64,000 bases of DNA from Larkinella sp051857545 (lineage in GTDB: Bacteria > Bacteroidota > Bacteroidia > Cytophagales > Spirosomataceae): contig NZ_JBPZHB010000006.1 in assembly GCF_051857545.1 (NCBI RefSeq), positions 248,001 to 312,000 on the forward strand. Reading direction: 5' to 3'. The notes below the pieces were generated by a model. The model was not told the DNA's origin, made no database searches, and worked only from the letters and a program-made list of their open reading frames with translations. Of this stretch, positions 24,872 to 34,216 are shown one piece after another; the first letter of the stretch is position 1; every line of letters starts with the position of its first letter. Made by a program: the position numbers and the translations under genes.

Positions 24872-27800
24872 ATGAAGCAATCTATCCTATCAAACCGTGG
24901 CCCCCTGCCCATGCTTATCGTCTTTTTCTGCCTGCTGGCAGGAATTAGGGCCTTCGCAGGTGGGCTTCCCGCAAAATTGGCGGACATTGAAGTCAATGGT
25001 GTTGTCACCTTTAAAGAGGATGGCAACCCGCTGCCGGGGGCGTCTATTTTAGTGAAAGGCACCACCAATACCGGCACTATTACGGACGCCAACGGTAAAT
25101 TCCGGCTTTCCGTCCCCGAAAACGCCACGCTGGTGGTGAGCTACATCGGTTTTCTGCCCGTGGAAATTCCGGTCAACGGACGGAGTACGATTTCCATTGC
25201 GCTGGAATCAGATGCAAAGCAACTGAGTGAGGTGGTCGTCACCTCGTTCGGGATTGCCCGCGACCGGAAAACGCTGGGCTACGGCGTCAGTGAAGTGAAA
25301 GCCGAACAACTCAGCCAAGCCCCAACCACGGATGTAACCAACTCACTGGCCGGAAAAGTGGCCGGGGTGCAGGTTACCGGTGCGGGCGGTGGTTTTGCCG
25401 GTTCCAACGTAACCATTCGCGGTTTCTCCACCTTTACGGGCAGCAACCAGCCGCTGTACGTGGTTGACGGGATTCCGCTGGACAATTCCGGGGGTGGCAA
25501 CTCCGTCAATACCGGCGTGGTGAACTCCAGCCGGATTTCGGACATCAACCCGCAGGACATCGAGAGCGTCAACGTCCTGAAAGGGGCGGCTGCCACGGTT
25601 TTGTACGGTTCGCGGGCGGCTTCCGGTGCCATTTTGATCACTACCAAAAAAGGCAAGAAAGGCGTCAAAAAGCAGATTTCGTTCTCGACCAATGTCGCCG
25701 TCGGAACGGTGAGCCGATTCCCAAAGTTCCAGAACGAATACGCGCAGGGCAGCAACGGAAATTACATCAACAACGTGGCCGGTTCCTGGGGACCCCGGAT
25801 TGCGGGACAAACCGTAACGAACTGGTTTGGCGAGTCGGAAACTTTGCAGGCCTATCCGGACAACATTCGGGATATTCTCCAAAGCTCCATTTCTTCGCAG
25901 AATAACCTGAGTTTTTCGGGCGGAACGGATAAGTACGATTACCGGGTTTCCTACGGTTTTTCGGCCGAAACCGGTCTGGTTCCGAACAACAAACTGAACC
26001 GGAACAACCTCTCGGTGAATGCCGGGACGCAATTGACCGACAAATTCAGAATCTCGACCTCGTTCTCCTACGCCAACAACGTTTCTGACCGGACGCAATC
26101 CGGGAACCAGGGAGCCAACTCACTCTGGCGGGGGATTTATACGCCCCGCAGCTACGATCTGACCAACAAACCGTTTCAGGATGCCGCCGGGAACCAATTG
26201 TGGTTTGCCGCCGAAGATCACCCCTACTGGTCGCTGGAGCACATCAAGAACCACCAGGAAGTGAACCGGTTTTTCGGAAATGTTAACCTGAAGTATGACA
26301 TTCTGGACTGGTTGCAGGCCGATCTGAAAATTGGTACGGATATTTTCAACTTCACCACCAAAGGGTTCGACGACAAAGGTGTACGCAGCAACGCCAACAC
26401 CAACTCGGCGGGAGCCGGTGGGGTGCTGGACCGTTCGCAACTGATCCGCAACCTGAACTCGTATTTCACACTGACCGGAAACCGGAAAATTACACCCGAC
26501 ATCAACCTGATTGCAACGGTCGGGAACGAAATCATTTCCAACTACAACAGCGAAATGCAGAACATCGGTCTGGGGATCGTGGTGCCGGGTTTCGACAACA
26601 TCAAAAACTTCCTGACGTTCAACCCGACCTCTTCCGTTACCGAGCAACGGGCTGTTGGGGTGTTTGCTGACCTTGTTTTCGATTACAAAAGCTGGCTTTC
26701 GGTGAACGCCAAAGCGCGGAATGACTTCTCTTCTACGCTGGCTCCGGGCTATCGTTCCATCTTCTACCCGGCCGTTGCCATCAGTTTTGTGCCAACGGAA
26801 GCGTTTCCATCACTCAAATCGAAAATCCTGTCCTCGGCCAAAATCCGGGCGAACATGGGCGAAGTGGGCAAAGGAGCCAGTCCGTACGCCATCAACACCT
26901 ACTACGGCAAAGCAAGTGCGGGTGATGGTTTAGGCTCGACAGCGGTCAACTTTCCGTTTGGCGGACTAGCGGGGTACACCTACGACAACAGCACGGGGAA
27001 CCCGCAGTTGACGCCGGAATTTACGCGTGAAATCGAACTGGGCGCGGAAGTAACGCTGTTTAACGGTCGTCTTTTCCTTGATGGATCGGTTTACAAACGC
27101 GACAGCCGCAACCTGATCTTCTCGGTTCCGGTGCCTTCGACCTCCGGTTTCACCAGCCTGGTAACGAACGCGGGTAAGCTTTCGACCAAAGGGATTGAGT
27201 TGCTGATTTCGGGAAATCCGATCCAGAAAGAGAACTTCACCTGGGAATCGTCGCTCAACTTCACCAGTTTCCGGTCCATCGTGAAAGAACTGGCACCGGG
27301 CGTCGCCAACATCTCAATCGGTGGCTTTACGTCACCCAACATCCGGCTGGTGTCGGGCGAGGAATATGGTCAGATCTGGTCGAATGCCTATCAGCGGGAT
27401 GCGCAGGGTCGCATGATCATCGGCGCCAACGGACTGCCGAAAGTAACGACGGCGGTGCAGCGGGTTGGAAATCCGAATCCACGGTTTACGGCCGGTTTTA
27501 CCAACACGTTCAATTACAAGAATTTCAGCCTGTCGTTCCTGCTCGATTACAAGCACAAAGGCGATCAGCTTTCCCGTACCATCGGCGATTTGCGCATCAA
27601 TGGCGTAGCCGCCGAAACGGCCGAGTTCCCCCGGTTTAACGCCGACGGCACGCCCAACCGGCCTTACATTTTCGATGGCGTTCGGGAAGACGGCACGCCA
27701 AACACCATTGGCGTAACGGCGCAGCAGTATTACAGTTTGCAGGGTAAATATGTGGCCTGGGAAGGTTACGTTCTGGACGCTACGTACCTGAAACTGCGGG

Positions 27801-28027
27801 AAGCGAATCTGACCTACAAAATCCCGGCGTCCGTTCTGGATCATGTAAAATTCATCAAAGGACTTCAATTGTCGGTATACGGTCGGAATCTCTTTATTCA
27901 TGCCCCGAATTACCCCCACCTCGATCCGGAACAAAACCTGCTGGGTGTCAGCAACGCCCGCGGTCTGGAATTTGGCATCCAACCCACCGCCCGGACCATC
28001 GGCGGAAGTTTGAGAGCGACGTTTTAA
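24872..28027 (+). CDS. SusC/RagA-type TonB-dependent outer-membrane transporter
   Basis: 1051 residues from the ATG at 24872. Signal peptide, then a carboxypeptidase-D-like domain (about 40-125: GNPLPGASILVKGTTNTGTI, LVVSYIGFLPVEIPV), a TonB box/plug region (SEVVVTSFGIARDRKTLGYG, VTIRGFSTFTGSNQPLYVVD, INPQDIESVNVLKGAAATVL) and a long beta-barrel. This is the SusC signature architecture. It forms the barrel of a 'pedal-bin' transporter with the SusD protein 34 bp downstream. The peptidase genes that follow suggest a peptide or protein substrate. Confidence 0.95.
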   Translation: MKQSILSNRGPLPMLIVFFCLLAGIRAFAGGLPAKLADIEVNGVVTFKEDGNPLPGASILVKGTTNTGTITDANGKFRLSVPENATLVVSYIGFLPVEIPVNGRSTISIALESDAKQLSEVVVTSFGIARDRKTLGYGVSEVKAEQLSQAPTTDVTNSLAGKVAGVQVTGAGGGFAGSNVTIRGFSTFTGSNQPLYVVDGIPLDNSGGGNSVNTGVVNSSRISDINPQDIESVNVLKGAAATVLYGSRAASGAILITTKKGKKGVKKQISFSTNVAVGTVSRFPKFQNEYAQGSNGNYINNVAGSWGPRIAGQTVTNWFGESETLQAYPDNIRDILQSSISSQNNLSFSGGTDKYDYRVSYGFSAETGLVPNNKLNRNNLSVNAGTQLTDKFRISTSFSYANNVSDRTQSGNQGANSLWRGIYTPRSYDLTNKPFQDAAGNQLWFAAEDHPYWSLEHIKNHQEVNRFFGNVNLKYDILDWLQADLKIGTDIFNFTTKGFDDKGVRSNANTNSAGAGGVLDRSQLIRNLNSYFTLTGNRKITPDINLIATVGNEIISNYNSEMQNIGLGIVVPGFDNIKNFLTFNPTSSVTEQRAVGVFADLVFDYKSWLSVNAKARNDFSSTLAPGYRSIFYPAVAISFVPTEAFPSLKSKILSSAKIRANMGEVGKGASPYAINTYYGKASAGDGLGSTAVNFPFGGLAGYTYDNSTGNPQLTPEFTREIELGAEVTLFNGRLFLDGSVYKRDSRNLIFSVPVPSTSGFTSLVTNAGKLSTKGIELLISGNPIQKENFTWESSLNFTSFRSIVKELAPGVANISIGGFTSPNIRLVSGEEYGQIWSNAYQRDAQGRMIIGANGLPKVTTAVQRVGNPNPRFTAGFTNTFNYKNFSLSFLLDYKHKGDQLSRTIGDLRINGVAAETAEFPRFNADGTPNRPYIFDGVREDGTPNTIGVTAQQYYSLQGKYVAWEGYVLDATYLKLREANLTYKIPASVLDHVKFIKGLQLSVYGRNLFIHAPNYPHLDPEQNLLGVSNARGLEFGIQPTARTIGGSLRATF

Positions 28028-28061
28028 CGGGTGATTACGAATCGAACAAACCATTGAGATC

Positions 28062-29585
28062 ATGAAGAAATTACTCTATACTTCCATTCTTGCCACGGGG
28101 CTGTTTTTCAGCTCCTGCAGTACTTACCTGGATGTCAACGACGACCCGAACAACATCCAGCGTGTTCAGGTTTCGCAGTTGCTTCCTTCCGTTACGGTCA
28201 ACATTGGCTATATGGGCGCCAGTGACCTTTTCCGCTACGCCAGTCTGCTCTCGCAGCAGTTCAGTGGTCAGGGTCCCAACACCGGTTTCGGGACCTTTAA
28301 AGAATACGAGCGGTATAACATCAACGACTCCGACGTCAATGGGCAGTGGGTCCGGATTTTCGGCACGACGGTGAGCGACCTGGAGCTGATGATTGCGCAG
28401 GCCACCCGCGAAGGCAGTCCGCATTATGCCGGGGTCGGAAAAATCCTGAAAGCGTATGTTTACCAGATTGTTGTCGATGCCTGGGGCGATGTTCCTTATA
28501 CGCAGGCCGGCAAACACAGCGAGAATTTCTACCCGGCTTTTGACGACGACGAGGTGATTTACAAGGACCTGACCCGCCTGATCGACGAAGGGCTGACGGA
28601 TGTCAATGCCACCACCTCGGCGCTGTCGCCCAACCAGTTCAGCACGATTTACAGCGGAACGACCTGGGCGGTTTCCAAAGACAAGTGGATCAAGTTTGCC
28701 AATACGCTGAAGTTGCGGATCTTCCTGCACTATTCGGCCAAAGACCAGGCTTATGCTTCCCAGCAAATTACGGCGCTGGTGAACAGCGGAGCCAAATTCA
28801 TGGAAAGTCCGGCAGATAATTTCCAGATGGCGTTTCTGGCCGAATCGCAACGGCAGAATCCACTGTACAGCATGGAAAACGGCCAGTTCAAGAACCAGTT
28901 TTTCCCGAACCGGTTTATCGTCAACCTGATGAATGGCAAGAACGACCCCCGCCGATCTTCGTATTTCATTCCGTTTCCGTTCAACTCCAGCCCGGCTACG
29001 TTCAAGGGTGCCAGCGTGCTGGACACCGATCCGTCATCGGCCTATTCCCGGAACTATCAGTATATTTACGGAACGGCTTCGGCACCCAATACGGCCATGA
29101 TCAATCCGGACGGGAGCCTGCGGGACGGAGCCATTACGTTCTCCGGCGCGGGTCCGGCCCGGTTACTGACCTTTGCCGAATACAACTTTATCCGGGCCGA
29201 AGCGGCTTTGCTGTACGGCGCACCCGGCAATGCCCAGTCGTTTTTCGAAGCCGGTATTCGGGCGTCCATGACCGACGCAGGCGTGGCCGCAGCGAATGTG
29301 ACGACCTACCTGGCGACTCAGGGAACCCTGACCGGAACCAACCAGCAAAAACTGGAGCAGATCATTACGGAGAAATATGTAGCGAACCATGCGGTTTTGA
29401 TGGAACCCTGGACGGATTACCGCCGGACGGGCTATCCGGCCCTGACTCCGCACAAAACGCCGATGGCCATTTACGACGAAGTGCCCCGGTCGTTGTTCTA
29501 CGCGCAATCGGAAATCAACAACAATCCGAATGCGAAACAACGGACGAGCATGCTGGATCGCGTTTTTTGGGATACCCGCAAGTAA
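28062..29585 (+). CDS. SusD/RagB-family surface lipoprotein
   Basis: 507 residues. Lipoprotein signal MKKLLYTSILATGLFFSSC, then the SusD-like opening STYLDVNDDPNNIQRVQVSQ found in the SusD-like subgroup often paired with peptide/unknown-substrate transporters. Helical TPR-like segments (GVGKILKAYVYQIVVDAWGD) and the C-terminal LEQIITEKYVANHAVLMEPW are also family features. It is the surface lid that binds substrate for the SusC barrel encoded upstream. Confidence 0.93.
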   Translation: MKKLLYTSILATGLFFSSCSTYLDVNDDPNNIQRVQVSQLLPSVTVNIGYMGASDLFRYASLLSQQFSGQGPNTGFGTFKEYERYNINDSDVNGQWVRIFGTTVSDLELMIAQATREGSPHYAGVGKILKAYVYQIVVDAWGDVPYTQAGKHSENFYPAFDDDEVIYKDLTRLIDEGLTDVNATTSALSPNQFSTIYSGTTWAVSKDKWIKFANTLKLRIFLHYSAKDQAYASQQITALVNSGAKFMESPADNFQMAFLAESQRQNPLYSMENGQFKNQFFPNRFIVNLMNGKNDPRRSSYFIPFPFNSSPATFKGASVLDTDPSSAYSRNYQYIYGTASAPNTAMINPDGSLRDGAITFSGAGPARLLTFAEYNFIRAEAALLYGAPGNAQSFFEAGIRASMTDAGVAAANVTTYLATQGTLTGTNQQKLEQIITEKYVANHAVLMEPWTDYRRTGYPALTPHKTPMAIYDEVPRSLFYAQSEINNNPNAKQRTSMLDRVFWDTRK

Positions 29586-29618
29586 GCGATTCCGGTTAGA
29601 CCTAAACTTTTTTTTCAC

Positions 29619-32516
29619 ATGCTGAAAAAGTCTTTCCTGCTCCTTTTCCTGCTCGCCATTACCACTGCGGTAATGGCGCAGCAGGTTGGTGATACGCGCC
29701 GGGCGCAGGCCGATCTCGAGAAAACACGCGCGGAGTTGCTCAGTCAGGTGAACCGAACGACGGGCAAGGCCAAAATTGTCAAAAAAATGCTGGACCTCGG
29801 CCTGTGGCCGCAAGCCCTGGCCGAGATGAAAACCGGAAAAGGGCTGACGGTGGTTGAAAAGCTGTTGCTGCAAGCCGAATACGACTGGTTGAACAATGAC
29901 TTCAAAAAGGCCGAAAGCTCCGTCACAAAAGCCCTGTCGCTGGATAAAAATAACCGCTGGGGTCGGCAATTGAAAGCGGTTTTGGCCATTGAAGCCTGGG
30001 ATTTGCAAAACGCGGTCAAGCAGTGCCGGTCTATTCTGGCCAGCCATCCGACGGATGCAGAAACGTCGATCGTGCTGGGCCGCGCGCTGTTGTTGCAGAA
30101 AAACTACACCGAGGCTATGGCCGTTGCCAAAAAGCTTCAGAAGCAGAATCCGTCGCTGGCAGCCGCCTACCAACTGGAAGCCAATGTTTATTTCTGGGAT
30201 CAGCACCCCGAAAAAGCCGAAGCGCCCCTGGTGAAATCGCTCACGCTCGATCCGTTCAACGCCGATGCCCGTTTCAGCTACGGCTACGCCATCTGGCGCC
30301 GGATCGATGCCACGCAGCTCAACGATATGGCAGCTCAGTGGCAACTCGCCCTGAACACCAATCCCCTGCATTTCCAGACGCACTGGCATTGGGGCAACGG
30401 CCACACCAACCTGACCTATGCCGACTATGCCGACAAGGATGAGAAAGAAATCCGGGAAAAGCTGAAGGAAGCCGACCGACTGTTTCGGACGAACCAACTG
30501 GCCAACGCCCTGGCCGTGACGCACCGGGTCGGCAAGGAATATCCGCAGTCGGTTTTGCCCGCCATGCACCGCGCTTCACTGTATTACAGCGATTTTGACA
30601 ACCCGAACCGGAAAAGCAACCTGGATTCGGCCGAAACCATCTTCCGGTCTATTCTGGCTACCAAAACCCACTACGGCCCGGCCCACAACGGCTTGTCGGC
30701 GGTGATTAAATCCAAGCGAATTCCGTATCTGATGACGTACGATTCGACCACGAACATACTGAAAACCACCCGCATCAGCGACCCGGAGAACTTTGTCAAT
30801 GTGTTTCCCGACCTGAGCTATTATCCCGGCGACCGGGCCAAGGCGATGGTCTGGAATCAGATGTACACCAGCGTGGTGTATTTCCCCTTCCTGTCCAAAC
30901 AGGACAATGCCTTTGTGGTGCCGCCCCTGCACATCGACCTGGCGCTGGCCATGCGTGCGCCCCATTTCCGGTACAACACCACCTTTGACAACCGCCAGTG
31001 GATGGACATTCGGGGCGTGGGAAGCGGGGCTGCGGCCATTGAATACGTCGAGCGAGGAGCGTATCAGGAACGGAATGTCGTTTTGCACGAATATGTCCAC
31101 CTGTTCCACGGCCGCGTGCTGACCGATGCCGAAAACCGGCAAATTCGGGCCTTGTATTACAACGCCATGAAAAACGGATTGACGCTGGACTATTACTCCC
31201 AGAACAACGAATCGGAGTATTTTGCTCAGACCTACCCGGCGTATTTCGAACCCATGAAAGTGCATCCACTCGACTTCAAGTCGATGAACACGATGGCGGA
31301 GTTGAAAGGCCGGGACCCGAAAATGTATGCCTTCCTGGACGCGCTGGTGAAAAAGGAACGGGCGTATCTCAACGGCGACAAGGCGGTGATGGCTTCCAAC
31401 TGGGCGCAGGTCTACCTGAACATGAGCAACAAAGTTGTCAGAACCGATCCGGCCAAAGCGGCTGCATTTCTGGATACGGCTTTGGTCTACGACAAAAAAT
31501 ACCAGCCCGCTTACCTGGCCTACGCACGACTGAAACAACAGCAGAAAGCGTTTGATCAGGCCTACACGTATATCAAAACCGCCGAAGAAATCGACCCGAA
31601 CTACGCGCCGGTGTATGCCGCCTATGCGCAGTGGGAAGAAGCGAGCCATACGCCGGACAAAAACCACGACGAGCTGATTAAAACCCAGGCACGTTGGCTG
31701 CAAAAGGCGCTGGATCTGGAAAAAGATTACCAGACCCGGGCCACTCTGTCCATTCAGTTGCGGGAAATGTATGTGCAGAATGCGCTCCTGGGACCGGCCA
31801 TTAAAGCGGCTGAGGACTACGCAGCCAACGGTCCGGATGTCTCGACCTACCTGCGCGACCGGCGCGACGACGCCCGGGCTTTTGCCGCAGCCCGACGCGC
31901 CATGCTGGGCCATGCCGACCAGCTCGATGGACTGAAAAAACTCGTGTTGCAACGGCCCCAGAATTATGAGTTACGGGGTTTGTATGCCGACGCCTTGCTG
32001 GCGAATGGCCGCTACCAGGAAGCGATTGAAACCATGAAGCAGGTGCAGCGGATTCTGGATGCGGGAAAAAATGCCCGCCCGGATTTTGATCTGCGGATTG
32101 CGGAAGGCTATGCCAAACTGCAAAAACCGGATTCCGTGTCGTACTTCCTGACAAAAACCCTGGCGGACAAACAAACCCTGACGGGGCTGTATAAACAACG
32201 CCTGGTGCGGCTACTGGCCGAATCCAACCGGTTGCCGGAAGCTGAAACGCTGTACAAAACCCTTTCGACGAAGGGCGATGCGGTTTACCAATCGGCGGCT
32301 TTGCAATCGGATGGCGTGTTACAACTTCTGAATAAAAAAACCGGGGAGGCCGTGGCTGCCTTTAAAAAGTCGCTGGCGCAGAATCCGTACAATACCGAAA
32401 GTTATGTAGCGCTGGCAAAACTGTATAAGCAAACGGGCCAGCAAACTGAGTTCGATGCCTTAAACGCAATGGTCAACCAACTGGACATCAAACCCGGAAA
32501 ACTCATAGGCTTATGA
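29619..32516 (+). CDS. Secreted TPR protein with HEXXH metallopeptidase-like core
   Basis: 965 residues with a signal peptide (MLKKSFLLLFLLAITTAVMA). TPR-like repeats occupy about residues 55-300 and 580-960. Between them lies a gluzincin-type motif His490-Glu-Tyr-Val-His494 (VLHEYVHLFHG), followed about 37-39 residues later by Glu531/Glu533 in NNESEYFAQTYPAYF, a plausible third zinc ligand. The gene starts 33 bp after susD and precedes two serine carboxypeptidases, so it likely belongs to the same periplasmic peptide-processing unit. I do not recognise a named peptidase family. Confidence 0.75.
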   Translation: MLKKSFLLLFLLAITTAVMAQQVGDTRRAQADLEKTRAELLSQVNRTTGKAKIVKKMLDLGLWPQALAEMKTGKGLTVVEKLLLQAEYDWLNNDFKKAESSVTKALSLDKNNRWGRQLKAVLAIEAWDLQNAVKQCRSILASHPTDAETSIVLGRALLLQKNYTEAMAVAKKLQKQNPSLAAAYQLEANVYFWDQHPEKAEAPLVKSLTLDPFNADARFSYGYAIWRRIDATQLNDMAAQWQLALNTNPLHFQTHWHWGNGHTNLTYADYADKDEKEIREKLKEADRLFRTNQLANALAVTHRVGKEYPQSVLPAMHRASLYYSDFDNPNRKSNLDSAETIFRSILATKTHYGPAHNGLSAVIKSKRIPYLMTYDSTTNILKTTRISDPENFVNVFPDLSYYPGDRAKAMVWNQMYTSVVYFPFLSKQDNAFVVPPLHIDLALAMRAPHFRYNTTFDNRQWMDIRGVGSGAAAIEYVERGAYQERNVVLHEYVHLFHGRVLTDAENRQIRALYYNAMKNGLTLDYYSQNNESEYFAQTYPAYFEPMKVHPLDFKSMNTMAELKGRDPKMYAFLDALVKKERAYLNGDKAVMASNWAQVYLNMSNKVVRTDPAKAAAFLDTALVYDKKYQPAYLAYARLKQQQKAFDQAYTYIKTAEEIDPNYAPVYAAYAQWEEASHTPDKNHDELIKTQARWLQKALDLEKDYQTRATLSIQLREMYVQNALLGPAIKAAEDYAANGPDVSTYLRDRRDDARAFAAARRAMLGHADQLDGLKKLVLQRPQNYELRGLYADALLANGRYQEAIETMKQVQRILDAGKNARPDFDLRIAEGYAKLQKPDSVSYFLTKTLADKQTLTGLYKQRLVRLLAESNRLPEAETLYKTLSTKGDAVYQSAALQSDGVLQLLNKKTGEAVAAFKKSLAQNPYNTESYVALAKLYKQTGQQTEFDALNAMVNQLDIKPGKLIGL

Positions 32517-32524
32517 ACACAGGA

Positions 32525-32622
32525 CTTTCGCTTTTGCCCCTAAATCCCCTAAAGGGGACTTTTGCATCCGGATTAAGCTGCGTCCAAGTCCCCTTTAGGG
32601 GATTTAGGGGCAAAAGCGAAAG
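32525..32622. repeat. Inverted repeat, 37-bp perfect arms
   Basis: Arm 32525-32561 (starting CTTTCGCTTTTGCCCCTAAA) is an exact reverse complement of 32586-32622, with a 24-base spacer. Each arm contains the smaller palindrome CCCCTAAAGGGG. It lies between the TPR-peptidase gene and the first S10 gene and may attenuate transcription between them. Confidence 0.88.
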
Positions 32623-32694
32623 GGTGATAGAATTATCAGACATAAGTCCTGAACCGGTAACATCTAAAAATCAGTCCTTTTAACCCATCACATC

Positions 32695-34182
32695 ATGAAA
32701 TACCTTGCTCCCCTCCTGTGGGTGTGCTTTCTGACTACCCTTTCTTCCTTTGCCCAAAACCGCACGCTGAAACTGGATGCGGCCGTAACGACTACCGATC
32801 AGGTTACCATTAAAGGCAAAGTGGTGCCCTACAAAGCAACCGCCGGAACGCAACCGGTCTATGATGAAAATGGCAAGCCCATCGCCAGTTTGTTTTACGT
32901 CTACTACGAACGTTCCGATGTGACCGACCGGACGACGCGGCCCCTGTTCATTTCTTTCAACGGCGGGCCGGGCGCGGCTTCCTGCTGGATGCACATCGGC
33001 TACACCGGTCCCAAGCGCGTCAAAGTCGACAGCGAAGGTTACCCCGTTCAGCCGTATGGCGTTACGGACAATCCGCATTCCATTCTGGACGTGGCCGACA
33101 TTGTGTACGTAGAACCCGTCAACACCGGTTTTTCGCGGCCCGTCAATGATTCGATTCCAAGATCGAAGTTTTTTGGCGTCAATGCCGACATCAAATACCT
33201 GGCCGAGTGGCTGAACATGTTTGTGAGCCGTAAAAACCGCTGGCCGTCGCCCAAATACCTCATCGGCGAAAGCTACGGAACCACGCGGGTATCGGGCCTG
33301 GCGCTGGAGTTGCAAAATGCCAACTGGATGTACCTCAACGGCGTGATTCTGGTGTCACCGACGGATTTGGGCATCGACCGGAAAGGGCCGGTGGCCGCTG
33401 CCAACATGCTGCCGTATTATGCCGCCACGGCCTGGTACCACAAGGTGTTACCCACCGATTTGCAACAGAAAGACCTCGATGCCATTCTGCCGGAAGTGGA
33501 GCAGTTCACCATCAATGAACTGACGCCGGCCATCGTCAAAGGCGGTTTTCTGGAGCCGGAAAAAAGAAAGCAGATGGCAGCTAAAATCGCCCGGTATTCC
33601 GGTTTGTCGGAAAAAGTGGTGCTTGAACACAACCTGGCGGTTCCTTCTTCTTTTTACTGGAAAGAACTGTTGCGGGATAAAGGCTTTACGGTGGGTCGGC
33701 TCGATTCGCGCTATCTGGGGATCGATCGGCAGGGAGCGGGTGAGCGGCCCGACTATGCGGCTGAATATGATTCCTGGAAACATTCGTTCACACCCGCCAT
33801 CAATTATTACCTGCGCGAAAAACTGAATTACAAAACCGACCTCAAGTATTTCATTTCCGGCCAAACCGGGCAGTGGGATCGCGCCGGGCAGAATACCGAC
33901 CGGACGGGCGAAAACCTCCGGCAAGCCGTGGCTCAAAATCCGTATCTCCACGTAATGATTCAATCGGGGTATTACGACGGCGCGACTGATTATTTCAATG
34001 CCAAATACAACCTCTGGAACATGGACCCGAGCGGCAAACTGAAAAACCGCCTGCAATGGAAAGGCTACCGGGGCGGTCACATGATGTACCTGCGCGACGA
34101 AGACCTTGCCACCTCAACCGAAGACATTCGCGAATTCGTCAAAAAAACCTTGCCAAAACCGGACCAACCCGCCAAATACTAA
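32695..34182 (+). CDS. S10 family serine carboxypeptidase, paralogue 1
   Basis: 495 residues with a signal peptide (MKYLAPLLWVCFLTTLSSFA). S10 motifs: oxyanion/substrate site FNGGPGAASCWMH, nucleophile Ser193 in GESYGTTRVSG, and C-terminal Asp and His in SGYYDGATDYFNA and YRGGHMMYLRDED. It would remove C-terminal residues from peptides, probably in the periplasm. Its neighbour at 34217 is a close paralogue: long stretches such as NRWPSPKYLIGESYGTTRVS are identical, so this is a tandem duplication. Confidence 0.92.
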   Translation: MKYLAPLLWVCFLTTLSSFAQNRTLKLDAAVTTTDQVTIKGKVVPYKATAGTQPVYDENGKPIASLFYVYYERSDVTDRTTRPLFISFNGGPGAASCWMHIGYTGPKRVKVDSEGYPVQPYGVTDNPHSILDVADIVYVEPVNTGFSRPVNDSIPRSKFFGVNADIKYLAEWLNMFVSRKNRWPSPKYLIGESYGTTRVSGLALELQNANWMYLNGVILVSPTDLGIDRKGPVAAANMLPYYAATAWYHKVLPTDLQQKDLDAILPEVEQFTINELTPAIVKGGFLEPEKRKQMAAKIARYSGLSEKVVLEHNLAVPSSFYWKELLRDKGFTVGRLDSRYLGIDRQGAGERPDYAAEYDSWKHSFTPAINYYLREKLNYKTDLKYFISGQTGQWDRAGQNTDRTGENLRQAVAQNPYLHVMIQSGYYDGATDYFNAKYNLWNMDPSGKLKNRLQWKGYRGGHMMYLRDEDLATSTEDIREFVKKTLPKPDQPAKY

Positions 34183-34216
34183 ACCGAACTATTTGATTTT
34201 ATAACCCCAACAAAAC

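Noticed and set aside
29163..31952. Two long minus-strand frames (468 and 458 residues) opposite the susD and TPR-peptidase genes
   Set aside because: They are antisense shadows of strongly supported genes, with Arg/His-rich low-quality composition and no domain.
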